A program made the translations under genes and the position numbers. This document shows positions 42,081-50,407 of a DNA stretch of 64,000 nucleotides, one piece after another; the stretch's first letter is position 1; each line of letters starts with the position of its first letter. Under the pieces are notes generated by a model, which did no database searches, had not been told where the DNA came from, and was given only the letters and a program-made list of their open reading frames with translations. The stretch comes from JAOUEA01 sp035711865 (GTDB taxonomy: Bacteria > Actinomycetota > UBA4738 > HRBIN12). Where the stretch lies: NCBI GenBank assembly GCA_035711865.1, contig DASTBT010000004.1, forward strand, positions 1 to 64,000. Reading direction: 5' to 3'.

Positions 42081-43433
42081 ATGCAGGGAACGGTCCGGGC
42101 GGGCGAGACGAGGGTCTTCCCACGGTTCCTCGATCTCGAGTACCCGATCATCGAGCGCGGCGAGGGTGTGTGGCTCACGACCGCCGACGACCGCCACATC
42201 CTCGACGCCTGCTCCGGCGGGGCGATGGCGGCGTGCCTGGGCCACGGGATGCCGGAGATCGCCGCGGCGGCCGAGGAGCAGGGGCACGCGATCTCCTACT
42301 ATTACAACCATCACTTCACGAGCGAGCCGCAGGAACGACTGGCCGACCGGCTCCTCTCGATCGCACCCGAGATGGGGCGGGTGCGATTCGTGTCGGGAGG
42401 ATCGGAGGCCAACGAGACCGCGCTGCAGCTCGCTCGCCTGTACCACGTGGAGCGCGGCGACACCTCGCGCTGGCGCGTGATCTCGCCGGCGCAGTCCTAC
42501 CACGGCTCGACGATGGGCACCCTCGCCCTCAGCGGACGAGCGGCCGTGCACGGACCGTACACCCCGTATCTCGCCGAGCACCTGCACATCCCACCATCCA
42601 CGCGACGCGCCGATCCGACCGGTGAAGGGGCGCTGAACGCCCTCGATCGGGCGCTGGACAAGGCCGGCCCCGAGACCGTCTCCGCTTTCCTCTGCGAGCC
42701 CGTGAGCGCCGCGGCTCTGCCCGCCTACGGCCCTCCCGACCAGTTCTGGCGCGGATTGGACGAACGCAGGAGAGAGCATGGGTTCCTCGTTGTCTTCGAC
42801 GAGGTCGTCACGGGGATGGGCCGAGTCGGGAGCTGGCTCGCGGCCCACGAGTTGCCGATCGAGCCCGACATCGTCTGCGTCGGAAAGGGGCTCGGGGCCG
42901 GATATGCCCCGCTGGGCGGCGTGCTGTGCCGCCCACACGTGTACGACGCGCTCGACGGGGGATCTCGGGAGTTCGACCTCGGCCACACCTGGGACGGGGC
43001 GCCCCTGCCCACCTCGGTCGGGCTCGCGGTGCTCGACGTGCTCGAAGAGCGCGATCTGGTGACCAGGGTCCGGGAGCGTGGCCCCACCCTCCGCGACGAG
43101 CTCGTGTCCGCACTCGGAGGCTTCGCGATCGTCGGCGACGTGCGCGGTCGAGGATACCTGCTCGGGGTGGAGCTCGTCGACCCCCGCGACGGGGAGTCGT
43201 TCCTACCGGTCGACCTCGATGCCGCATCCCTGGTCGCCGACACCGCGCTCGAGCACGAGCTCCTCGTGACATCGGTCCATCCTCAGGCCGACGGCCTCAC
43301 GGGCGATCAGATCATGCTCGCGCCCGCCTACCTGAGCTCCGACGACGAGCTCTCCGAGATGGCGGACCGCCTCGCGGCGACGGTCCGGGACGTCGAACGA
43401 ACCGTCGAAGCCATGCTGACGGAGGCCCGATGA
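42081..43433 (+). CDS. Class III PLP aminotransferase (copy 2)
   Basis: A 450-residue aminotransferase. FDEVVTGMGRVGSWL has the PLP Asp, the lysine is in CVGKGLGAGYAPLGG, and SPAQSYHGSTMGTLALSGR is the phosphate region. It shares long blocks with copy 1 (for example LGHTWDGAPL versus VGHTWDGAPL), so the two are clear paralogues within one operon. The ATG lies one base after the amidotransferase stop, and its own stop overlaps the second ligase as ATGA. Confidence 0.88.
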   Translation: MQGTVRAGETRVFPRFLDLEYPIIERGEGVWLTTADDRHILDACSGGAMAACLGHGMPEIAAAAEEQGHAISYYYNHHFTSEPQERLADRLLSIAPEMGRVRFVSGGSEANETALQLARLYHVERGDTSRWRVISPAQSYHGSTMGTLALSGRAAVHGPYTPYLAEHLHIPPSTRRADPTGEGALNALDRALDKAGPETVSAFLCEPVSAAALPAYGPPDQFWRGLDERRREHGFLVVFDEVVTGMGRVGSWLAAHELPIEPDIVCVGKGLGAGYAPLGGVLCRPHVYDALDGGSREFDLGHTWDGAPLPTSVGLAVLDVLEERDLVTRVRERGPTLRDELVSALGGFAIVGDVRGRGYLLGVELVDPRDGESFLPVDLDAASLVADTALEHELLVTSVHPQADGLTGDQIMLAPAYLSSDDELSEMADRLAATVRDVERTVEAMLTEAR

Positions 43434-44710
43434 GCGAGGAGTTCGTGCTCCTCGGCATCCCGGACGTCAACGGCTCGATGCGTGGCAAGGCGCTGCGGCC
43501 ACAGGCGTTCGAGTCGGCGCTGCGCCACGGAACCGTGATGACGGACCTGATCCTCGGACTCGATCCCACCGACACGCCGATCACGGACTACGAGTCCTTC
43601 GGCATCCGGACGGGCGCGGCCGACCTGATCGTCCACCCCGACCCCGAGACGCTGCGCGACTGCTCGTGGCGGCCGGGCTGGCGCGTCTGTCTCGCCACCC
43701 CTCGTTGGCCCGACGGATCGCCGTGTGACCTCGCCTCACGGGAGGTCTTCCGCAAGGTGATCGACGATCTCGCCGGACTGGATCTGGAGGTGACCTCGGC
43801 CGTCGAGTACGAGATCAGGGTCTGGGACCCGGCGGGCGAACCGATGTCCAGCGGCATCAGCTACAGCCTGAACGAGGTCGGGAACTACGACCGATTCCTC
43901 GACGAGCTCGTCGAGGCGATCGACGGTCTGGGGATCGATCTGTCGGCGGTGCACACAGAGGCCGGACCCGGGCTATTGGAGCTCAATCTCGCCCCCGCGC
44001 GCGGGCTCGGCGCGGCCGATGGCGCGGCGCTCGTGAAACTCGCCGTCAAGCGGGTTGCGGCAACGTTCGGGATGCGGGCGAGCTTCCTCGCGAAGACGGT
44101 CCCCGGTGAGGAGGGCTCGAGCGGCCACATCCACATGTCGTGCTGGCAGGGCGAGCGGAACATCTTCGCCGCCGACGATGCGGCGGGACCACTTCCGGAG
44201 GTCTTCGCGGCGGCGGTCGCCGGCGTGCTGGAGCACCTGCCAGCCGCATCGCTGCCGATGAACCCGACGATCAACTCGTACAAGCGCCTCGTGCCCGGCT
44301 GGTTCGCGCCGATCAACGCGACCTGGGGCTACGAGAACCGATCCTGCGCGGTGCGCGTGGTGCGCTCCGAGCGACCGGAGCTCTGGCGGTTCGAATGTCG
44401 CCGCCCAGGAGCCGACGCGAATCCCTACCTCGCGCTCGCCGCGCTCACCGCCTGCATGGTCGACGGCATCCGGCGGTCCGCATCGCCACCCCCGCCCGTC
44501 GAGGGCGACGCGTACGCCCTCACCGGGGTGCCGGAGCTGCCGGGGTCGCTCGAGTCCGCGTTGCGGGCGTTCGGCGACGACCCGGTCGTGCGCAACGCGT
44601 TGGGACCCGGCTTCTGCGACTACTACGCCACCTCGCGCCGATGGGAGCTGAAGGCGTGGCGTGACACCGTGACCGACTGGGAGCGCGAGCGCTACGAACG
44701 AGCCGTCTGA
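43430..44710 (+). CDS. Glutamine synthetase-family gamma-glutamyl ligase (copy 2)
   Basis: A 426-residue GS-fold enzyme, shorter at the N-terminus than copy 1. Active-site segments are SAVEYEIRVW, GPGLLELNLAPARG, SSGHIHMSCWQG (His) and NSYKRLVPGWFAPINATWGY with ENRSCAVRVV. The substrate-side loops differ from copy 1, suggesting a different amine or amino acid partner. It ends the duplicated module series. A MaoC gene converges 13 bases after its stop. Confidence 0.87.
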   Translation: MSEEFVLLGIPDVNGSMRGKALRPQAFESALRHGTVMTDLILGLDPTDTPITDYESFGIRTGAADLIVHPDPETLRDCSWRPGWRVCLATPRWPDGSPCDLASREVFRKVIDDLAGLDLEVTSAVEYEIRVWDPAGEPMSSGISYSLNEVGNYDRFLDELVEAIDGLGIDLSAVHTEAGPGLLELNLAPARGLGAADGAALVKLAVKRVAATFGMRASFLAKTVPGEEGSSGHIHMSCWQGERNIFAADDAAGPLPEVFAAAVAGVLEHLPAASLPMNPTINSYKRLVPGWFAPINATWGYENRSCAVRVVRSERPELWRFECRRPGADANPYLALAALTACMVDGIRRSASPPPPVEGDAYALTGVPELPGSLESALRAFGDDPVVRNALGPGFCDYYATSRRWELKAWRDTVTDWERERYERAV

Positions 44711-44723
44711 CCAACGCCAGAGC

Positions 44724-45176
44724 TCAGGCACCGGATACCCGTGAATCCACGAGTACGACGTCGGTCCCCTCCTGGACGATCTCGTCACGTTGGTTGAGCA
44801 CACGGACCGACGTCGTCACGATCCCCCGATCGGGATCGCTGCGCGACGGCCTCGAGCAGGTAACCGTCGACACGGTGCGGATCGCGTCGCCGGCGTAGAC
44901 GGGCGCCACGAATCTCCGTGTCGCCTCGAGGTAGATGCCGAGCGCCCACTCGTCGGCGGGGGAATGCTGTCCGCTCGAGATCGACGTGACGAGCAGGCCG
45001 TGTGCGATGGGGGCGACATAGGGAGACCGGTCGCCGACGGCGGCAGCATCTGTATGGAGCGGGTTGCGGTCGCCCGTCAGCTCGCAGAACCCCTCGATGT
45101 CGGCAGCCGTGATCGTTCGGGCCTCGCTCACGATCTCGAGCCCGATCGCGATGTCGTTGAGGTAGATCCGTCCCAC
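44724..45176 (-). CDS. MaoC-like (R)-specific dehydratase/hydratase domain protein
   Basis: A 150-residue single hot-dog protein. The hydratase motif is seen in CELTGDRNPLHTDAAA, with the Asp and His of the D-x4-H pair, followed by IAHGLLVTSI. It may hydrate an enoyl-CoA. The GTG at 45176 has AGGAGG six bases upstream. It is divergent from etfB. In this locus it could act after acyl-CoA dehydrogenation, but it is also close to acyl dehydratases of other pathways. Confidence 0.85.
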   Translation of the reverse strand: MGRIYLNDIAIGLEIVSEARTITAADIEGFCELTGDRNPLHTDAAAVGDRSPYVAPIAHGLLVTSISSGQHSPADEWALGIYLEATRRFVAPVYAGDAIRTVSTVTCSRPSRSDPDRGIVTTSVRVLNQRDEIVQEGTDVVLVDSRVSGA

Positions 45177-45222
45177 ACCGCACCTCCTGCGGCTCGAGGG
45201 TAGCAACGGCTAGCATCGAGCC

Positions 45223-45993
45223 GTGAACATCGCGGTGCTCGTGAAGTGGGTGCCCGAGCCGCAGGGGACACCCACCCTCGGCCCGGACCATCTGCTCGTG
45301 CGCGAGGGAGCCGACGGCGCCCTCGACCCCGGGGACGAGTACGGGCTCGAACGAGCCCTGCAGCTCGTCGAACGTGACGGCGGCGAGGTCACGGTGGTCT
45401 CGATGGGCCCGGAGGTGGCCGTCGCCGCGGTCCAGCGTGGCCTGGCGATGGGAGCTGACCGGGGAGTGCTCGTGACCGACGACACCGTGCGCGGCGCCGA
45501 CGCCCTCGTCACCGCCCGCGTGCTGGCCGCGGCGATCCGCCCGATCGGTGTGGACCTCGTCGTCGCGGCGGTCGAGTCGACCGACGGGTACACCGGCACC
45601 CTGCCGGTCACTGTCGCCGAGCTGCTCGCCCTGCCGAGCGTGACGTTCGCCACGTCGCTCGACATCGTCGACGGTTCACACGTGCGGGCCGAGCGGCAGA
45701 CGGCCGCGGGCGCCGAGGTCGTGTCGAGCCCCTTGCCGGCGCTGGTCACGGTGACGACCGGCGTCGCGGAACCCCGCTACCCGAGTCTCAAGGGCGTGAT
45801 GGCCGCGAAGACCAAGCCCCTCGACCGGCCCTCCCTCGCCGGTCTCGGGCTGGCTGCGGACGACGTGAGGCCGTCGCAGACCGTCGCCTCGGTCGAGGCC
45901 GCGCCGCTGAAAGCGGGCGGCCGCGTGATCGAGGCCGGGCCGGAGACGGCCGCCGAGATCGCCGACTTGCTCGCCGAGGCTCGGGTGATCTGA
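45223..45993 (+). CDS. etfB: Electron transfer flavoprotein subunit beta
   Basis: A 256-residue ETF beta subunit. MNIAVLVKWVPEPQG is the usual start, DEYGLERALQL and VTVVSMGPEVAVAAVQRGLA are family segments, and the C-terminal YPSLKGVMAAKTKPLD is the signature loop that contacts acyl-CoA dehydrogenases. It carries AMP, and with EtfA it takes electrons from dehydrogenases such as the GcdH-like enzyme at 49009. The start is a GTG; etfA begins one base after its stop. Confidence 0.93.
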   Translation: MNIAVLVKWVPEPQGTPTLGPDHLLVREGADGALDPGDEYGLERALQLVERDGGEVTVVSMGPEVAVAAVQRGLAMGADRGVLVTDDTVRGADALVTARVLAAAIRPIGVDLVVAAVESTDGYTGTLPVTVAELLALPSVTFATSLDIVDGSHVRAERQTAAGAEVVSSPLPALVTVTTGVAEPRYPSLKGVMAAKTKPLDRPSLAGLGLAADDVRPSQTVASVEAAPLKAGGRVIEAGPETAAEIADLLAEARVI

Positions 45994-45994
45994 G

Positions 45995-46960
45995 GTGCCG
46001 GGTGTGTGGATCTGGGCCGACGTCTCGCCCGAAGGGGTCGCGTCGTCCGCGCTCGAGCTGCTCACGAAGGCACGGGCCATCGGGAACGACGTCGGCGCGG
46101 TGGCGCTCGGTTCCGGTGCGTCCGGAGCTGTGGATCAGCTCGGCGAGCACGGAGCGGCCCGCGTGTACACCTCCGACGACCAACGCCTCGCCGAGCCGAC
46201 CTCGCGGGTCGCCGCACACACCCTCGCTGCGCTCGTGGCCGAACACTCCCCCGGCGTCGTGCTGTTCCCGTCCTCCTACCGAGGGCGCGACGTCGCCGGG
46301 CGCCTGCAGGCGATCACCGCCTCCACCCTCATGGCCAACGCCGTGGACCTGCCGTCGATCGATCGCGCGCGTGCCGAGATCCTGGGCGGCACCACGATCG
46401 TGGAGGTCGATTTGGCCGGCCCGGCGCCCCATCTCGTGCTGATGCGGCCGCGATCGTTCGAGCCCGAGGCGGTCGGCGGCACGGCGGACGTCGTCCCGGT
46501 CGACGTCGTCGAGCCTCCAGGCGGCGCCGCGGTCGTGCAGGTGCTGGAACGGACCGAGGCGGCCTCCGACGGACCGACCCTCGAGGGCGCGAAGGTGGTG
46601 CTGGCGGGCGGCCGTGGCCTCGGCGGGCCGGACGGCTTCCGGCTCCTCCAGGAGCTCGGCGACGCGATCGGCGACACGGCGATCGGCGCGTCGCGCGCCG
46701 CGGTCGACGCCGGGTGGGTGCCTTATGCGATGCAGATCGGGCAGACGGGCTCCACGGTCAAACCCGAGGTCTATCTCGCCGCGGGCATCAGCGGCGCGTT
46801 GCAGCACGCGGTCGGCATGAAGGGCTCGCGGCGCATCGTCGCGATCACGAAGGATCCCGAGGCGCCGATCCTCCAGCTGGCCGACCTGGGTGTGGTCGGC
46901 GACCTCTTCCAGGTGCTGCCGGCGCTCACCGAGGAGGTACGCCGACGGACCGGGCGCTGA
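45995..46960 (+). CDS. etfA: Electron transfer flavoprotein subunit alpha
   Basis: A 321-residue ETF alpha subunit. The C-terminal FAD domain has VVLAGGRGLGGPDGFRLL, GASRAAVDAGWVPYAMQIGQ, TGSTVKPEVYLAAGISGALQ and HAVGMKGSRRIVAITKDPEA. It starts with a GTG. The stop overlaps the next gene, whose start is uncertain. The ETF pair passes electrons to the downstream membrane Fe-S protein. Confidence 0.93.
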   Translation: MPGVWIWADVSPEGVASSALELLTKARAIGNDVGAVALGSGASGAVDQLGEHGAARVYTSDDQRLAEPTSRVAAHTLAALVAEHSPGVVLFPSSYRGRDVAGRLQAITASTLMANAVDLPSIDRARAEILGGTTIVEVDLAGPAPHLVLMRPRSFEPEAVGGTADVVPVDVVEPPGGAAVVQVLERTEAASDGPTLEGAKVVLAGGRGLGGPDGFRLLQELGDAIGDTAIGASRAAVDAGWVPYAMQIGQTGSTVKPEVYLAAGISGALQHAVGMKGSRRIVAITKDPEAPILQLADLGVVGDLFQVLPALTEEVRRRTGR

Positions 46961-48921
46961 GCGCGGCGCTGCTGGCCGTCGTCGTCGCGGTGGCGGTGGC
47001 TCTGGCCTGGCGTCGGGCGTCCCCGCGGATCGCGACGCTCCGTGCCGCCCGGCCCGACGACCCGGAGCGCGGCGGACCCATCACCGAGCGCGCGGCGCGC
47101 GAGCTCGTCGAGGTCGTCGGCCAGCGGAAGCTCTTCCAGCGGCTCGTGCCCGGCATGATGCACGCCGCGATCTTCTGGGGGTTCGTCGTGTTGCTCCCCA
47201 CGATCGCCGAGGCCGCCATCGCGGTCGTGGACCGCGGCGCGCACCTGCCCCTGATCGGCGACACGACGTGGTTCGCCTGGCTCGTCGACCTCGTCGCGGT
47301 TGCGGTGCTCGCCGGCGTCATCATCGCGATCTCGATCAGGAAGGTGCAGCGCCCCGACCGCTTCCGCGGCTCACACCTCGAGGAAGCCGACCGCATCCTG
47401 CTGATGATCACGGCGATCGTGGTCTCCCTACTGCTCTGGCAGGCGACGCGCATCGCCCTGGAGCTCACCGACGCCGAGGGCCCGGTCTCCGGATGGATCG
47501 CGGGCTTCCTCGACGGAGCGTCGATCGGCACGCTCGAGGCCGCCGAACGGGTGCTCGTGTGGGCCCACCTGCTGCTCGTGCTGGCGTTCCTCGTCTACCT
47601 GCCGGGATCGAAGCACCTGCACATCGTCACCGCGGCGCCGAACGTGTGGCTCCGGAAGTCGGGGCCCGGCGGCAGGCTGGAGCCGCTGCGCATCGACCTC
47701 GAAGCGCCCGAGGAGGACCTGCGACTGGGGGCGGCGGTCGCAACCGATCTGACCAGGAAGCAGACCCTCGATCTGTTCTCGTGCACGGAGTGCGGTCGCT
47801 GCCAGGACGTCTGCCCGGCGTGGGCGACGGGGAAGCCGCTCAGCCCCAAGCTGCTGGTCATGGACCTGCGCGACCACGTCGCCGGCACGGCACGGCCGGC
47901 GGGTGAGGTCGAGCTGCAACCGCTCGTGCCGAACGCGGTGACCGACGAGGTCGTGTGGGACTGCGTGACGTGCGGGGCGTGCGTACGTGAGTGCCCGGTC
48001 GACATCGAGCACGTCGACACGATCGTGGACCTTCGCCGCAACCTCGTCATGGCCGAGTCGCGCTTCCCGAGCGAAGCGGGAGCGCTCCTCCGAGGGGTGG
48101 AAGGCCCCGGCGAGAATCCATGGGGCCAGCCGGCGAGCGCCCGTATGGACTGGGCCGACGGGCTCGACGTACGCGTGCTCGCACCCGGCGATGCCGCGCC
48201 CGACGTGCTGTTCTGGGTCGGGTGCGCCGGCGCGTTCGACGAACGGGCCCGGGAGGCGACCCGGTCGACCGTTCGCCTGCTGCAAGCAGCCGGGATCGAC
48301 GTCGCCGTGCTCGGTCAGCGCGAGTCGTGCACTGGCGATCCCGCGCGTCGCATGGGGCACGAGTTCCTGTTCCAGACGCTCGCCGAACGCAACGTCTCGA
48401 CCCTGAACGACGCGGGGGTGACCACGATCGTCGCGAGCTGCGCTCACTGCTTCAACACCCTCGCGAACGAGTATCCCGACTACGGCGGCACGTACGAGGT
48501 CGTGCACCATTCGGAGTTCCTCGCCCGGCTGGTACGGGAGGGCGGCCTGCACCCCTCACGCGACTCGGTCGCGGTGACCTACCACGACGCGTGCTACCTC
48601 GGCCGGCACAACGGGAACTACGACTCACCGCGCGACGTGCTCCGTGCGACGACCGGCCAGATCGAAGAGATGCCACGCAGCCGCGAGCGATCGTTCTGCT
48701 GCGGCGCCGGCGGGGCACGGTTCTGGATGGAGGAGGGCGGCGACGCCCGCATCAACGACACGCGTTATGCGGAAGCCGCGTCGACCGGCGCCGATGTCGT
48801 CGCCACAGCGTGCCCGTTCTGCCTCGTGATGCTCGACGACGCCTCCGGCGCGGCCGCAGAAGGTCCCGAGGTCGCCGACGTGGCAACGCTGCTCGCTCGA
48901 TCGACGCTGCCGGACGGATGA
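46957..48921 (+). CDS. Membrane Fe-S oxidoreductase, ETF:menaquinone oxidoreductase (EMO)-like
   Basis: About 654 residues. A NarI-like N-terminal membrane part (about five or six helices, to 215) is followed by two [4Fe-4S] motifs (CTECGRCQDVCP and CVTCGACVRECP). Two CCG domains follow, with WVGCAG, VASCAHCFNTLA, YHDACYLGRHNG and FCCGAGGARFWME. This layout matches EMO proteins that pass electrons from ETF to menaquinone. The start is uncertain: the frame has no ATG, GTG or TTG before a CTG at 46957 that overlaps the etfA stop as CTGA. GTG 46990 is the next usual start but would cut the first helix. Confidence 0.85.
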   Translation: MSAALLAVVVAVAVALAWRRASPRIATLRAARPDDPERGGPITERAARELVEVVGQRKLFQRLVPGMMHAAIFWGFVVLLPTIAEAAIAVVDRGAHLPLIGDTTWFAWLVDLVAVAVLAGVIIAISIRKVQRPDRFRGSHLEEADRILLMITAIVVSLLLWQATRIALELTDAEGPVSGWIAGFLDGASIGTLEAAERVLVWAHLLLVLAFLVYLPGSKHLHIVTAAPNVWLRKSGPGGRLEPLRIDLEAPEEDLRLGAAVATDLTRKQTLDLFSCTECGRCQDVCPAWATGKPLSPKLLVMDLRDHVAGTARPAGEVELQPLVPNAVTDEVVWDCVTCGACVRECPVDIEHVDTIVDLRRNLVMAESRFPSEAGALLRGVEGPGENPWGQPASARMDWADGLDVRVLAPGDAAPDVLFWVGCAGAFDERAREATRSTVRLLQAAGIDVAVLGQRESCTGDPARRMGHEFLFQTLAERNVSTLNDAGVTTIVASCAHCFNTLANEYPDYGGTYEVVHHSEFLARLVREGGLHPSRDSVAVTYHDACYLGRHNGNYDSPRDVLRATTGQIEEMPRSRERSFCCGAGGARFWMEEGGDARINDTRYAEAASTGADVVATACPFCLVMLDDASGAAAEGPEVADVATLLARSTLPDG

Positions 48922-49008
48922 ACCGGCCCGCCGAGGCGGTGGCTCAGGACCTCGGTGGCTCAGGGACGAAGGAGGCGGTCGTGCGCGTGGCCGGGCGGGA
49001 ACGTGCGC

Positions 49009-50181
49009 TCACACGAACGCGCGGTGGCCGGTGAGCAGACCGCCGATCACGAGGGTGTGCACCTCTTCGGTGCCCTCGTAGGTGATCACCGACTCGAGGT
49101 TCGTCATGTGGCGCATGATCGGGTACTCGAGCGTGATGCCGTTCGCGCCGAGGATGCCGCGGGCGGTGCGCGCGACCTCGATCGCCTCACGCGTGTTGTT
49201 GAGCTTGCCGATCGAGACGTGCTCGGGTCGCAGGCGCCCCTGTTCCTTCATGCGCCCCAGGTGGTACGCGAGCAGCGTGCCCTTCTCGATCTCGAGCGCC
49301 ATGTCGGTGAGCTTCTTCTGAGTGAGCTGGAATGCTCCGATCGGCTTCCCGAACTGCACCCGCTCCTTCGAGTAGTTCAGGGCGGTCTCGAAACAGGCCC
49401 GGGCCGCACCCATCACGCCCCAGACGATGCCGAACCGAGCCTCGTTCAGGCACGAGAGCGGTCCCTTGAGCCCCTCGACGCCCGGCAACACCGCATGCGC
49501 AGGCAGACGCACATCGTCCATCACGAGCTCCGACGTCACGCTCGCACGCAACGACATCTTCTTGTGGATGTCGGGAGCGCTGAACCCAGGAGAGTCGCAC
49601 GGCACGGCGAAGCCTCGCACGCCGTCGTCGGTGTTGGCCCAGACGATCGCCACGTCGCTCACGCTGCCGTTCGTGATCCACATCTTCGTGCCGGAGAGCA
49701 CCCAGTCGTCGCCGTCGCGCCGGGCGAACGTGCGCATCGATCCCGGGTCGCTCCCCGAGTCGGGCTCGCTGAGGCCGAAGCACCCGATCGCATCGCCTGA
49801 CGTCAGCCGGGGCAGCCACTCGTCACGCTGCCGGTCGCTGCCGAACGTGTGGATCGCGTACATCGCCAGCGCACTCGTTACCGAGACGAACGATCGAAGG
49901 CCGGAGTCGCCGGCCTCCAGCTCCAGCTCGACGAGGCCGTAGGCCACGGCGTCGAGGCCGAGCATGCCTTCGCCCTTCAGCTGCATACCGAGGAACCCCA
50001 TCTCCCCGAGCTCTTTCGCGAGCTCGCGCGCCGGGAACTCCCCCGCCTCGTACCAGTCCTCGACCTCGGGCAGGATGCGGCCGCGCACCCATTCCCGGGC
50101 CGTGTCGCGGACGGCGCGCTCGTCGTCGGTGAGCAGGTGATCGATCTCGAGCAGGTCGTGTGGGTCGATCGAGACGCTCAT
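49009..50181 (-). CDS. Acyl-CoA dehydrogenase, glutaryl-CoA dehydrogenase-like
   Basis: A 390-residue FAD enzyme. LSEPDSGSDPGSM and WITNGSVSDVAIVW are the flavin-binding segments. The C-terminal MRHMTNLESVITYEGT with EVHTLVIG carries the catalytic Glu (about 369). This ending and SEPDSGSDPGSM are closest to glutaryl-CoA dehydrogenases, which make crotonyl-CoA. An Arg in the active site would confirm this, but I could not place it by eye. It sits near etfBA and the EMO-like gene, which would accept its electrons. Confidence 0.85.
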   Translation of the reverse strand: MSVSIDPHDLLEIDHLLTDDERAVRDTAREWVRGRILPEVEDWYEAGEFPARELAKELGEMGFLGMQLKGEGMLGLDAVAYGLVELELEAGDSGLRSFVSVTSALAMYAIHTFGSDRQRDEWLPRLTSGDAIGCFGLSEPDSGSDPGSMRTFARRDGDDWVLSGTKMWITNGSVSDVAIVWANTDDGVRGFAVPCDSPGFSAPDIHKKMSLRASVTSELVMDDVRLPAHAVLPGVEGLKGPLSCLNEARFGIVWGVMGAARACFETALNYSKERVQFGKPIGAFQLTQKKLTDMALEIEKGTLLAYHLGRMKEQGRLRPEHVSIGKLNNTREAIEVARTARGILGANGITLEYPIMRHMTNLESVITYEGTEEVHTLVIGGLLTGHRAFV

Positions 50182-50212
50182 GGGCCGACGGTAGCACCTA
50201 CACTCGATGGCC

Positions 50213-50407
50213 ATGGGCCACATCCTGCTCGTGCGATGCGACGCGGGCGAAACCTTCGGCGTCGCGCCGTCGGCGCTCGAGTCGGCCGGCGCATCGACCG
50301 TGATCTGGGAGGCCGCGGAGGGAGAACAGCGCCCGTCCCTCGAACACGAGTCGAAGGGACGCGCCGTTTTCACTCGGTTCGCGGGGCTCGCCGCGTCGGC
50401 GCCGTGA
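50213..50407 (+). pseudogene. Internally deleted class I glutamine amidotransferase
   Basis: A 64-residue open frame. The first part, MGHILLVRCDAGETFGVAPS, aligns residue for residue with the N-terminus of the amidotransferase at 38982 (both with ETFGVAP at the same position). The last part, ESKGRAVFTRFAGLA, matches that protein's C-terminus (EARGREVFARFARVA). About 170 residues between, including the catalytic Cys, are missing, with the frame kept. The stop still overlaps the next gene as GTGA. Confidence 0.72.
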
